NCBI GenBank assembly: GCA_027422505.1 | Contig: JAPQWV010000415.1 | Location: 434,001 to 498,000, forward strand | Direction of reading: 5' to 3' | Length of the DNA: 64,000 bases | DNA from: Craterostigma plantagineum | Lineage: Eukaryota; Streptophyta; Magnoliopsida; Lamiales; Linderniaceae | Shown: positions 11,147-22,800 of the stretch, piece by piece | Position numbering within the stretch: the first letter of the stretch is position 1 | Layout: every line of letters starts with the position of its first letter | Translations under genes and position numbers: made by a program | The notes under the pieces: generated by a model | Seen by the model: only the letters and a program-made list of their open reading frames with translations | Databases searched by the model: none | What the model was told of the DNA's origin: nothing

Positions 11147-11916
11147 AGAATTTCGTCCCCGACATTACGTCGATTGGAATAACTCGGGATAACGATCTCT
11201 CATATTATCCTCACGTCCCAAGTGGCTTCCTCAATTAATTGATTCTGCCACAATACCTTACCTAATGGAATAGTCTTATTCCGTAATCGTTCCGATTCGT
11301 ACATCAAAATATCTACAGGGTTCTCTTCGTAACTCAAGTCGGGCTTGAATTGTTGATAAAGAAGCTCGTTCTGAATAACGTGAAATACGTCGTGAACTTG
11401 TGATAGGGAAGCTGGCAACTCTAATTGATACGCGACTTCGCCCACTCGTTTGATGATTCAGAATGGGCCTATATATCTGGGGCTTAGCTTGCCCTTTCGT
11501 CCGAAGCGCTTTACGCCTTTCATTGGAGAGATCTTTAGAAATACTTGATCGTCTTCTGCGAACTCCAAAGGTCTTCGTCGATGATCTGCATAACTCTTCT
11601 GTCGACTCTGGGCAGTTCGCATCCTTTCCCGAATTTTCATTACCGCTTCCGTCATTTCACGGATCATATCAGGTCCTAGTATAGCTCGTTCACCTATTTC
11701 GTCCCAATGGACTGGAGATCGGCACTTGCGTCCGTATAGCGCCTCGTACGGCGCCATTCCGATTATGGCATGAAAGCTATTATTGTAAGAAAATTCGATC
11801 AGCGGCAGATATTTGCTCCAATTTCCCTTGAAGTCTAACACACAGGCTTGCAACATATCCTCAAGGGTTTGGATCGTTCGTTCAGACTGCCCGTCGGTCT
11901 GGGGATGATATGCAGT
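11147..11916 (-). pseudogene. Tekay-like gypsy B: integrase C-terminal half and chromodomain-like tail
   Basis: Read from 11916 downward, this continues the integrase core interrupted by copia C: YHPQTDGQSERT (carrying the catalytic Glu), then WSKYLPLIEFSYNNSFHAII, the PYEALYGRKCRSP box, and the C-terminal LSPRYIGPF and VHDVFHV motifs. The tail LRNKTIPLGKVLWQNQL plus EEATWD is the degenerate chromodomain-like end of Tekay/Del chromoviruses, which is the main reason for the lineage call. An in-frame stop follows YIGPF (near 11457), where the family has Glu, so the copy is inactive. Confidence 0.9.
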
Positions 11917-12265
11917 TGTTAGGTCCTATGATTAACAACTCTAAGATCCTAGGCAGGAATTCAAAGTAATTCGACGATTATGATGATCAATGAAATTCGA
12001 CCGAGAAACTCTAATGTAGAACGTGAGAGAGAATTCGAGTAGAGTGAGAAAGTTACTGTTGTTTCTCTCTCTAGAAATTGAATGCAAGCCTTTCGGATCA
12101 ATTCTCAAAACTTTTTTTTTCAGCTCAAATTCTTTACATGTATTTATATCAAACAAGCTTGGTATGAAAATCAAACTAGTCCTAATCTAAGGACTACTAT
12201 ACAAAAAGCCCCAAGTTACAAGAACGACTAATGAAATCAAGCACAATTAGAAATAGTATCCTACA
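11917..12265 (-). mobile_element. 3' LTR of copia C
   Basis: 349 bp, TGTTAGGTCC ... GTATCCTACA on the plus strand. It is bounded by the duplication GCAGT on one side and the PPT TTCTCCCCCTTTG at 12266 on the other. It is nearly identical to the 5' LTR at 24969-25346. Confidence 0.95.
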
Positions 12266-12282
12266 TTCTCCCCCTTTGTGCT
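12266..12282 (-). other. Polypurine tract of copia C
   Basis: TTCTCCCCCTTTGTGCTT on the plus strand is a purine-rich tract on the coding strand immediately upstream of the 3' LTR. The same tract is found in copy F at 2420. Confidence 0.88.
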
Positions 12283-12337
12283 TGATTGTGTCTCCGCGCT
12301 GTTCGTCCTTGTCGGGCGTAGTATGATCTGCGGAAGC

Positions 12338-15300
12338 TCAGCGCATGCTCATAGTCTCTAACCATTTCCTGAGCTTCAGGCGCTCCTCGATGTCATCCAG
12401 CAATTCCATCAGGAGCGGTTGTTCTCTCACGAACCGGTGGATCCTCAGCATCGTGTCTCGGTTGATTTCTTCCAACCTCTGCTCGATGTTTCTCCTGACG
12501 ACCTTGAGCGTTCTGTCGCAAAAGTTATGAATCTCTATCTCCAGCATCATCCTAGTCTTCTTGGCAATTGGATTGTTGTAGGTGATGCCTAGGACCGAGC
12601 TTATGTGAATATGATTGCTTGGAAGCCCTTCGATATCAGGTCCTCTATTGAGTGGTTCGGCCATGTTGACCTTATTCATATTGCTCTCCAGAGCCATCTG
12701 AAGGTCGTACGCGGCGAAGTACTTGACTTGTCACATCATGAACCGGTAGAGCCCCTCGAGGCCTTCTTTCTTGATGAAGCCCCGAGGACCTTTGTACTTC
12801 TCCACGTACAGCTGATAAAGGTGATATACTTCATCAGCGGGGAGTTACGGCAGGTTGCTCTCGCTCAGTTCCTCTCGGGTTCTGTCCACTCGCTCTATAA
12901 CATAGTGAGGCGTTGTAAGTCCTCCTTTGGCACAATAGACACTGAGGAGTTGGCAAATTGGGGAGAGTTCCTTGAAATGACTCTTCAGTCGATTCTTTGG
13001 GATCCCCAGCCTTACGTTCGATCCTAGTTGGGTCAGCATCCATAGATACGTCATTCTCTTCTGCTGATCCCAGTGAGAGATCCCTTTCAGCTCGAACTCA
13101 TCTGGCTTCTTGACTCTATTCGGTGACCTCCAAATATTTTCCCTGACTTCTTCTAGGAAGGGTATCTCTATTCGAATGTTTTCCCATGACGTGTCGATCC
13201 GAACGATCCCTGGCATCTCTCTAGTGGGGGACACTGCTCGTTGTGCGATCAACTCTGGTAGCCTTGGGATGTCTCTTTCATAATCTTCACCTTCCAGAAG
13301 TTCGTCGTCTTTTATGATAACGAGGTCAACGGATGCTTGTTGTAAGAAGTGGCAGACGTCCTGAAGCCGTCGTCTCTGATGCTCCTTGGGCATGGAATGG
13401 GTCATCCACTGTCCTTCGAAAATATATTTATCTAGGACCTCGTGTGGATTGACGCCATGTCCTGAGGGGCCCGGTTGGTCTGGAGCGACTGAGGGAGTTG
13501 CTTGGGTAGCAGCCAGGGCCACGAGCATTGCTGCACTTGCTTTTTCTTCCGGAAGCAAGGGGCTTGAGTAGATCGGCGGTGTGGGCGGAGGCGTCTGAAG
13601 GGTAAAGGTAGGTGGGTCGTTATGTGGTAGAGTGGCTGGGCGGTGCGTGTGTGGGTGGTTTGGGTTTGGGTTTGGGTTTGGGTTTCACCAGCTCCAGCGT
13701 TGTCTGCGTAGTGCCCGAGCCTTGTCCTTGGCCAGATGTGGATATCCTCGGCCTCATCTCCCCTCATGATGGTCCTGGTCATCAGGATCTCATGTCTGCA
13801 CCGTGAGTGGGAGCTTTGGCCTCGGCAAGTGTTCGTCGGTGGCTCAGGGTGATCCACCAATCGCGATAGAGGGAATCTTCTTGAGGCGATCAGATGGAAG
13901 GCCTGTCAAACGGGCGAGGAGTATGTCGTGGAGCTCGGTGATGGGTATTGTGTATGGGTTGATGAGGATGGAGGAAGTGGCTAAAGGGTCGGTGGGTGTG
14001 GGTTGTGGAGGTGTGGGGTTGGCTTGTGACGAAGGCCCTTCTGAGACAGGTGCTTTCCCGGTATCTCTTCGGGATGTCTCGATGGCTTGTAGTACTCTCT
14101 CCGTGATCTTGTCTTCCATTGACTGTATGGCGGCAGAGAGAGCGGTCTGAAACTGCTCGTTCGTCACAAAGGGTGTGGAAGCCTCCTGGATGGTCCAGGA
14201 CGACTGATGTCGCCTGTTATCAACCCTTGAGTAGACACCGACTCTGCGGGTTGGCTCACAGTCACTTGAGGTTGTGACTATATGACACTTCCACCCAATC
14301 CTCGAGTCGAATCTTGAATATTCGCCTCTATGGGTGTTATGGCAGGCTCAGGTTGCGCCTGCGAACCAGACACCACGGGAGTAGGTTGCGGCTCCAGATT
14401 GAGCGATGAAGTGCCAGCAACACAACACTTGTCGATGTGGTCAGCGTAGTATCTGGTGCGGTGGTGACGGCCGGGAAGAGGGACTCCAGCTGAATGCTAA
14501 GTCTTCTGGGAGTCCTCCTTATCAGACTCATTTCCTCGTCAGTGTCAGACAGGGTGGCGGTGTGAGGTGTAAGGTCTTGATCGACGTTCTCTAATGCCTG
14601 ATCCGTCACCAGTAGAAGAGAGGTTTGCCCCAATTCGACCTTGGGCTGTGCTTCTGTTTGAAGAACCTCCTCAACGGTTTCTTCGAGCACGCCGACATGT
14701 ATGGGTACTTCAACTTGGTATTCGTGTGCAGGATCCTCGAGCGCCATCTCGGTAGCCACGACGTCTATCAAAGTATCTTCTACGTCGGGCATTGGTTCTT
14801 CGACCAAGGGAGACTCCTGTTGAAGCTCCTGAGCGAAAACATCGATCATCGTGTCGTCAGGGCTTAGCTGGTGTTCCGGTTGGGGAGGGCTCATATGGTA
14901 ATCTACCGGGGGCCCTCTGTCCGTTAAGTTGTGTTCCCGGCAGAATCTTTGATACTCAGCTCCCGCGGGGTCGGCGAGCCTGAGTAGGTTGAGCGGAATC
15001 GGCATCGACGGTTGGTCCAGGTCCGTGAGCCGTGGATTATTGAAGAACTTTAGCCTTGGCGGCTGGTAGTTTCCACCGGGAGTAGCTGGGCTCCATGAAC
15101 TCCCTGACGATCACGTTGAACCATCGAGCATAGGGCACGTTCTTCGACCTTCGGTTCTCCTTCAACCGGATTTGTTCAGCTAGATCATTCCAGATCAGCT
15201 GTGCGAAGTCGTAGTTTCTGGCTAATGCGAGACCGTGAAAGATCCGCAATATATTGCCGTTGCCCTTGTCGAATCCAGCGTACTTGGGTGATAGACACTT

Positions 15301-15759
15301 GTTCACTATCCTGAACAGTGTTTTCCAGGGGTGAGGGATACCGCTGCTCTGGACCTGAGCTAATTTTGTGAGTTGCGGTTGATATCCCATTTGCATGAAG
15401 TCGTGGACCATCTCTGCATTCGACGGGAGGGGGTCATAGTTGTCGCTTTGGGGCAAGTCCAATATCATGCCGAACTGGCTCTTGCTCATATGAATATGCA
15501 GCGTCCCGATTCTCGTCATGAAGGAGAATGTCCCATCTGCTACAGCTCCTTGTATGCATCCCCAGACTTGCTGGAGATAGACCATCGGCACTGAGGCGGT
15601 GACCGTCAGCGCGTGCCAAATAGGGTGGCCTCTCAGGATAGATACGATGATCTCGTCCGGGCATAGAAATGTGCTCAGATCGAGCTGGAAGTTCGTATCC
15701 TGAACCTTCAAGTATAGATTGTGATCGTATATATGATTGTATCGTGGGTAGCGATCCAT
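12338..15759 (-). pseudogene. Copia C accessory ORF downstream of pol (unknown function)
   Basis: Successive minus-strand frames 15759-15037, 15005-14337, 14167-13844, 13860-13432, 13558-12845 and 12697-12338 read as one degraded ORF of about 1100 codons in the sense of the element. The N-terminal part starts MDRYPRYNHIYDHNLYLK and contains FQLDLSTFLCPDEIIVSIL and a Trp-rich RKxxNVPYARWF-like segment. The middle is acidic, Pro- and Ser/Thr-rich. The C-terminal part has WDQQKRMTYLWMLTQLG and a charged end. Copy F preserves the C-terminal part. I see no hydrophobic membrane segment, so it is not obviously envelope-like. Accessory ORFs between RNase H and the 3' LTR are known in plant copias, but I cannot assign a function. 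The start is directly preceded by a splice-acceptor-like sequence (15760-15777). Confidence 0.7.
13659..13685. repeat. (TTTGGG)n simple repeat
   Basis: About four and a half copies of TTTGGG inside the accessory ORF of copia C. The unit is one base shorter than the plant telomere repeat TTTAGGG. Confidence 0.9.
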
Positions 15760-17744
15760 CTGAAAAGCAATAAAGAGATATAAAAGTTCATTAGTTCATA
15801 ATTTGTTTATTATAGTCGAAAATTCATTTAATTTCATCAATCTATAATATTGTATCAATTTATGACATGTATGATGAATTTTGAATTGAAATCATATGAT
15901 ATGCATATAGGATACTCTATTTAAAAAAATGTAATAGCATGATTGTAATTTCGTATTAAACACTTAACGCGTTAGAAAGGGTTCGAAAATCTTCTAAGTG
16001 TTTAATCTCGGGTAGGGTCACTGTTCATGCCGAGAAATTTTTCACTCGATAAAATTGGATTTCAAATTGATTTTAGATGCATTGATTTCATTTGAAATGT
16101 TTCCGTGTAATTTTTAGATCGAGAAATTTTATTCACTAATGTTCGCTACAGTGTAAAAGACTTAGATAAAAATTTTCTAAGTGTTGAAGTTGAAATCTAG
16201 ACTATAGTCGATTAATTTTATGATCGAGAAGAGTTCCGTGTAAATTTACGATCGAGAAATTATTTCTCAGGTAAATTTACTGTCGAGAAATTTTCTTCGA
16301 TTGAATAAAATTTTTCGATTTGAAATTTTTCGAGCGGTATGTGATTTTCGATTGTAAGTAAAATTTTTCGCTGCGAAATATTTTTATCGAGAAATTAGTC
16401 AACAAAAGACTAAGTCAATCGTCGAGAAATTTTTCGATCAAATGTAAACCACACGCAAATGTTAAAAGAATCTCATTTCTACCTTAAACAAACAGTTTGG
16501 AGTTGAAAATCGAAAGATATTTTGAGAAATTTAATCTGTCTGTGAAAGTTTTTTGCGAGAGAATTTTTGGCGATTAGGGTAGCGTGAGAAAAAGTTTTTC
16601 GACTGACAAAAAGTGAACTTTTAATACTCGCTGTAAATCAATGTTGGGTTTGCGATTGGACGTTTTGCGATTAAATGGATCAGGCCCATTACTATTTGCG
16701 CTCGAGAAACTTTTGATTCGAAAATTGCTTTTCAATTCAAAATTTTCGATCGCAAATTATAACGGCCAATCAAGATCGTCACCAACACTGTTTACGATCG
16801 AGAAACTTATGATCGTGAATTAAATCTTCTATCTAGTTTCTCGATTGTGAGTACTTCTAAAATTTTCAGATTGACCCCTATTTCAAATAAAATCACATTG
16901 TAAGGCTCCCCCTTAGAATTAAGATAAATGCAATTAACTCCCTGTATTTTCAGTATAGTAACTTCTTGATTCCCTGGCAGAAACTAAATATATGTACCAC
17001 TTAGAAAGAAGATGTTAGAAATAATGGAGTTAATCAACAATTATTTTAGGCATGAAATATATGGTCTGTGACTAGCTCCTTTCTTTGTAGTGTCGACATC
17101 TTGCTTTGTAATTTTGTTTGAAGGAATATGAGACACTTAGAGAAAAACGTCAAGAATTTTTTGAAGCTAATGTACGATTTTTATATTTGCTCCCCCTCAA
17201 ATAATGCGCAAGAATTGACTAAATATGCAAGCATATGAGATCAATTCAAGTCACGAGCATATAATACACAAATTTACTAAGTAAGCACGTATACATGATC
17301 CCCGAAAATATGTACTTAAGATATTGTGTGAGGGTTAGAACATAGAAGAATTTATCGCATTTAAACAATTTAATACCAATGCAATCTTTAATTGCATTTA
17401 GAATGTGCGATACACAAAAGAAATTCGCATTTATTCAATTCAAAGCATATGAAACATAACATTTCATGTCAAAATGTGCGAATTTTTTTTAATTAATTTA
17501 TTATTATTATTATTATTTTTTATTTACCTATATATATATATATATATATTATTATTATTTTTTTTTATTATTATTACAGTAAGGGGTCAGATTATTTTGA
17601 TTCGATCAATCGTCACACCTAAAATTTTATGAGACATTTGAAAGAGGAAAATACCGTCAAGCCATGTCGTCAAACTATAGTCCTAAGTTCATAGACTGGT
17701 CCATTTCGACAACTCTCACTTGGTTGTGTCCGCATCCACAGCAT
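15760..17744 (-). other. Copia C noncoding spacer between pol and the accessory ORF
   Basis: Two kilobases without a supported gene. The part 16000-16870 is dense in (T)CGAGAAA(TTTT) and ATCGAGAAAC motifs in both orientations. Further on are TGCTCCCCCTCAAA at about 17187, a PPT-like pyrimidine run, and an AT microsatellite (17494-17577). The homologous spacer of copy D is at 29651-31000. The minus-strand sequence at 15760-15777 reads CTTTATTGCTTTTCAG and runs directly into the ATG of the accessory ORF. Confidence 0.75.
17494..17577. repeat. AT-rich microsatellite (TTA)n/(TA)n
   Basis: Runs of TTA, then a (TA)n stretch, then TTA/T runs. A shorter (TA)n run is at the homologous place in copy D (about 30802-30822). 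Confidence 0.9.
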
Positions 17745-19031
17745 TTAGGAGCAACAACTAGCGGCAGCCACGTATTCCGCTTCGGCCGTCGAAGTTGACA
17801 CACAGTTCTGCTTTTTGGATGACCAGCAGACCAGCTTTTCGCCTAGAAATTGAGCGTCCACCGGACGTGCTTTTTCTGTCCATTCGGCAACCTGCATAAT
17901 CAGCGTCAGTGTAGCCAATAAGTTTGAAATTCGTACCCTTTGGATACCACAGTCCAAGGGTAGAAGTGCCCTTAAGGTAACGCAGGATCCTTTTAACCGC
18001 GAGCATATGGGATTCTTTGGGATCGTCTTGAAAACGGGCACATAAGCAGGTGGCAAACATGATATCCGGCCGGCTCGAAGTGAGGTAGAGAAGAGATCCA
18101 ATGATGCTTCGATATAGTGTGATGTCGACCGACTTGCCAGAGGGATCGGCATCCAACTTGCAGCTTGGTGACATAGGAGTGCTGATAGGCTTGCTCTGGT
18201 CTTGAAGAAATTTCTTCAGAATATCCTTGATGTATTTAGTCTGACTGATAATAATCCCATCTTCGAGTTGCCTGATTTGTAGTCCTAAGAAGAATTGCAT
18301 CTCTCCCATGTGACTCATCTCGAACTTCCTTTTCATTAGATCTCCGAACTTCATGCACAGCCGCGGATTCGTTGATCCGAAGATGATGTCGTCGACGTAT
18401 ACTTGAACGACCATCAGATCTTTGTCTTGCCATTTGATGAAGAGGGTTGTGCTATCGTTCCTCGTATAAATCCAGACTTCACGTGAAATTCACTCAGGAC
18501 ATCGTACCAAGCACGTGGGGCTTGTTTTAGTCCATAGAGAGCTTTGTCCAAGCGATAGACGTGATCGGGATGTTCTTGATCAACGAAACCTTCCGGCTGA
18601 GCGACGTAGACTTCTTCTTTTAACACGTCGTTGAGAAAGGCGGTCTTAACATCCATCTGATAGACTTTGAAGTCTTTGTGAGCCGCATAAGCCAGGAGAA
18701 GGCGAATAGCTTCGATTCGGGCAACAGGAGCGTATGTCTCGTCATAGTCGATGCCTTCCTGTTGATTGTATCCCTTCGCAACTAGCCTTGCTTTGTTCCG
18801 GATCACTTCACCATCTTCATTTTTCTTGTTCTTGAATACCCATTTAGTTCCGACAATTGTTTTCCCATGTGAACGGGGTACCAAAGTCCACACTTGAAGA
18901 CGTTCGAATTGATTGATTTCCTCTTGCATCGCAATTGTCCAATCCGGGTCTCGAAGTGCGTCTGCTACCTTAGTAGGCTCGTTTTGGCTCAGGAAGCAAC
19001 TGAAAAGACTGTGTTGACGACGTGTCCTCAA
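17745..19031 (-). pseudogene. Copia C reverse transcriptase and truncated RNase H
   Basis: The RT begins with [19 protein letters not shown] and contains [19 protein letters not shown] and [12 protein letters not shown], all classical copia RVT_2 motifs. A frameshift near 18414-18430 separates this from the catalytic box YVDDIIFGST, whose two Asp residues are intact. RNase H follows with GYTDADYAGC and, after a second frameshift, STSTAEAEYVA. The domain then ends abruptly at about 17745. The last segment with the third catalytic Asp and the HIDIRYHF motif, present in copy D, is missing and the sequence jumps into the 3' spacer. The copy cannot make a complete RT/RNase H. Confidence 0.92.
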
Positions 19032-20260
19032 GGATCGCCAATTATCTGATCAACCGGGTGACCTCTAGTCCACTTGCGCTCATGAGGTAAGGCTGAAGTC
19101 GATGCGTCAGCCATCTGTGGTCCTAGATTTCCTATAGTCTCTGATTGATCAATAGTCTGAGGAAGTTCCAATTCTGCACTTGGATCGATCGTCTCTGATG
19201 ATACTTCCTTGAGGACCACTGTAGGTTCTTCGTTATTCTGTGGCAATTCTGAATCGGGTGGGGTAGAGACGTGAGATGAACTTGGTACGTCGGTCTCGTT
19301 GGGTGGAGAATCCACTGTAGGTGTAGTAGTGCATGACCGATATACTGGTTCGAAGAGAGAATCCAAATCGTCTAATACAAGTCTCGTTGCTTCTTCTGAC
19401 ATTGACTTCGAAGTTGTTGCCATCTTCTGTTGGTTTTGTGCCAACACACCAGTGATTACGGGTTCTGAGATGTAGTCTTCAGAAACCAACGGGTTGAGCA
19501 CGGGTCCTGAACTGAGTTGAGCAGGAACCATCGGGTTAGGTACGGGTCCTGGACTGAGGTGACCAGAAGCCATTTCTGCCACTTCGTGGAAAGTGACATT
19601 ATAGTTTTCCTTAATTGTTCGATTGGACTTGATGTATACTGGGTACGCTTTTGGTGTTGAAGAATACCCGACGAAAGTTGCTTCGAATGCTTTAGGGTCG
19701 AACTTAGCATGATGCTCTCTGTCGTTCGCCACAAAGCACTTGCACCCGAAGACTTTAAGGAATGAGATGTTGGGCACTCTATTATTCACAATCTCGTACG
19801 GAGTCTTGTTGAACCGTTTGTGAACCACCATCCTGTTTTGAGTGAAACAAGCGGTATTGACTGCTTCAACCCATAGAAAGTGTGGAAATCCTGAGTGGAT
19901 CAGCATTGTACGAGCTGCTTCCACTAGTGTTCGGTTTTTCCTTTCAACGACCCCATTTTGCTGAGGTGTCTTGGCGGCTGAATATTGTTGACTTATTCCA
20001 AGTTTTTGATAAAATGCACTGAGGTGGTTGTTCTTGAACTCAGTGCCATTGTCTGTTCGAATAACTTGGATAGTCTGTTGCAGCAGATTTTGAGTAGTGT
20101 TCACAAAATTGATAATCAAGTCACCGGTCTCATCTTTGGTTCGGAGGAACTTAGTCCACGTGTAGCGAGAGTAGTCATTGACGATAACTAGCACATACTT
20201 GCGTCCATTGATACTCTGTGTCCGCATTGGCCCACAGAGGTCCATGTGGATTAATTCCAA
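19028..20260 (-). pseudogene. Copia C integrase core and C-terminal linker
   Basis: A 410-codon open frame with the DDE integrase core. HMDLCGPM holds the first Asp, VIRTDNGTEFKN the second, and the Glu lies in TPQQNGVVERKNRTL. This is followed by the copia GKLE-type tail motifs TPYEIVNNRVPN, FLKVFGCKCFVAN and DPKAFEATFVGYSS. The later part is an acidic, Ser/Pro-rich linker leading into RT. The core looks chemically complete, but the frame starts inside the polyprotein and is separated from the zinc-binding domain (20303-20500) by a frameshift. Confidence 0.92.
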
Positions 20261-20856
20261 TGGGCGAGAAGTAGAAGCAATTTGCTTGACATGATGGGAA
20301 GCTCACTTCATTTTTCCTAATTGACATGCCGAACATTGATGCTCCCTTTGTAGTAGTATAGTTGGAAGACCACGAACCAACTTTTTCGTTGAAAGACGTT
20401 GGAGAGCTTTCATATTTAGATGAGACAGTCGTTGATGCCATAGGCTGTTCCTCTGTAAATCTATCTGAGAGATGAGGCATACAGCTGTCGAGGGCCGCAC
20501 GGACGTCAGGTTGATCGTGTAAAGATTGGATTTCCGAGGCCTTGAAGGAGTTCTGTGTCCTGACTATCCAAAATTCTGCACCGGTCAGCATAAAAGACCA
20601 CCTGGAATCCTTTGTCACAGAACTGGCCTATGCTGAACAAGTTATGGCGGAGGCCTTCGACGTACGAGACATCTTTTATTGTCAGATTCTCCAGAATGAT
20701 ATCTCCAAATCCAAGAATTGGAGCTGAGTCATTATTTCTGAATCTGACTTCGCCGTTCAGTCGGTCTTTGTAGTTGCTCAGCAGCTCTTGTTTACCAGTC
20801 ATGTGTGTCGAGCAACCAGAGTCGAGGTACCACACATGATGGATCTGCAAAAACAA
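20261..20856 (-). pseudogene. Copia C aspartic protease and GAG-pre-integrase domain
   Basis: The protease has its active site at WYLDSGCSTHMTG (Asp-Ser-Gly intact) and the downstream hydrophobic motifs ILENLTIKDVSYVEG and HNLFSIGQFCDKG. The integrase zinc-binding region follows in another frame, NSLWHQRLSHLNMKALQ then CSACQLGKMK, giving the HHCC residues. Frame changes between these parts break the polyprotein. The matching stretch of copy D is interrupted by a hAT MITE. Confidence 0.88.
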
Positions 20857-22800
20857 ATTAGAGAGCTTTAGGTACCCACTTAAGCATGGGTCCTCTCAGA
20901 TTAGCAGATTTAGTGTTGGGTTCAGACATGATTCCTAAATTTTTATTCGGAGGAATTTTAATAACCCATTCCACTTTTGGAGAAGTGGGTTTGGGTTTTG
21001 CCTCTATAGGAGACTTGGCCTTTTTGCCTTTTGTCGTCATACGCGGAGATTTAGGAACCCATTTTGGTTGAACCATGCAGGGAAGGTTAATGTCAGCGCG
21101 TACAAATGCTTTGGAAGTTTTGACCGAGGAAAAGATCTTTTCTTTTGATAACCTTGGGGGACTCAATCTTTACGGGATACCTTAGGTGATTACAGGCGTG
21201 TACAGCGCCATAAGCTTTCTTTATGGCTGGATCTTGTTTCCTACGGGTCTTCCCTGTGGCATTTGTTTTAGAATGATTATTAGTAATTTTCGAGGTAGAG
21301 CCTATTTCGAAATTTTTGCTTCTAAACGTGATATGCTGAAGTGAACAAGAAGAAGCAACTATTTTGAACGAAGAAATGGCTCTTTTATTACTACGAGTTT
21401 CTTTTATTTTAACAGAAGGAGTAAAATTTTTAGACACATGCAAATCCACTGGCTCCTTCTTTATTTTAGAACTAGACACTCTCGCCTTCATATTCAGTGC
21501 CGGCCCTACGCTCCTTGTGGACGTAGGTGAAATAGAATTAGTCTTAGCACTTTTAATAGAATTATTAATGCTCTTTTGATCTTTCCAAGGTAAATTTTCA
21601 ATTTTCACGCTTTTTAAAATAGCGTGAGAGGTAGTTTGGGAGGATGAGGAAGCCTTGAGATTTTCCATTTCCTTATAGAATTTTTTCTTTCCAGCTTCGA
21701 AATTCTCTCTTTCTTTATCTAGTTTTGCTTGTGACTCCTCTATCTGTTTTATGATAGGGGGTTTTTAGAGAGAATTTTGATAATTAACCTTTTTGACTTC
21801 CTCGTAGTGTTCCTCAGAGTCAGGAGGTAATACTTGAACTAAATCACTGACGGGTGTTAAGGATGGTTTTCTATTTTTGTCCTTTGCATTCAGTTCATTA
21901 TAGTCAAAGGGGATCTGAGGCCCATGAGAGGCTTGTTTAATGGATGAATCGAACGCATTTTCATACGTTGATTCCGTAATGTTTCTAAGAGAGGTTACAG
22001 CTAAACCCATGTTCTTAATATCATACATTTCCTTCTTCCTTAAAATGTGTGGGTTAGTGTAACCTATGCCTTCTATTGGATTATAGAACTCTATCTTGGG
22101 CTTGTTCAAGAATATCGTCCGTTCGGAATGTCCCCTACGCGTAAGAAGATCATCTATTTTTTTTAATTTTAGCATATAACTTCATGCGCTCCTCGGTTAG
22201 GAGAGCATAATTGTTTTCTACCGTTAGTTTAGCGGCTTGACAGGCATTTAGTTCCTTGCTAAGTCACTAACCTTAGCATTTGATGTTTCTAATTCAGCCT
22301 CTAAGTTAGTGATGTTAGTGGTAGCTTCGGTCATCCTACAATTTAAGGTGACTTTCTCGTTGAGATTCCAAACCAAACAATTGTAGTTATTTGCTAGCCT
22401 ATCTTCTAATTCTTTAATCTTTTCACTATGCTGTCCTAATTGAGGTTGACTAGTCTCTCTAGAATGTAAGCTCTTAGTAAGTTCTTCTATTTTTGCACTA
22501 GAGCTCCTAAGTTCTGATTCGAGACTATCTATCTTCTCCTGAGATCTCTCAAGTTTATTCTCTACTTCCTTTATATTTTTTTGCTCACGTTTCATGTTAG
22601 CATATTGAGTTTGATATGATTCGAGACCTCTTTTGACGAAGTGGATGCGTTGTCGTCGTCCGTCTGAGTGGATGTTTCGGCGTCTGATTCATTGTCGATA
22701 TGGGACATGAGAGATAGATTCTCTTCTTCAGAACTCGACGTGTCCTCGAACCATTGATCCTGTTCGGCTATGAGAGCTACTCCAGGTTCCTTATGTTTCG
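20857..22800 (-). pseudogene. Copia C gag/pol linker: extended C-terminal gag with coiled coil
   Basis: Frames 22592-22804, 22248-22595, 21765-22175, 21093-21668 and 20858-21166 together make a long segment between the zinc knuckle and protease. It starts acidic and Ser/Thr-rich (DTSSSEEENLSLMSHID). It then has a heptad-rich coiled coil (EVENKLERSQEKIDSLESEL continuing to about 22260), a segment with IDDLLTRRGHSE and YNPIEGIGYTNPH, and finally a Lys/Ser-rich basic region. The same order is found in copy D (36300-38211). It is unusually long for a copia gag and is probably structural. I recognise no catalytic domain. Confidence 0.7.

Noticed and set aside
13659..13685. Interstitial telomere repeat
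   Set aside because: The unit is TTTGGG, not TTTAGGG, and it lies inside the accessory ORF of copia C.
12338..15759. Envelope-like gene in copia C
   Set aside because: Position fits, but I see no signal peptide, transmembrane segment or fusion-like region in the readable parts, so it is left as unknown.
17180..17200. TGCTCCCCCTCAAA as the PPT of copia C
   Set aside because: The 3' LTR with its own PPT lies at 12266 next to the LTR edge. The 17187 tract (and 30432 in D) has no LTR start beside it, so it is at most an internal PPT-like run.
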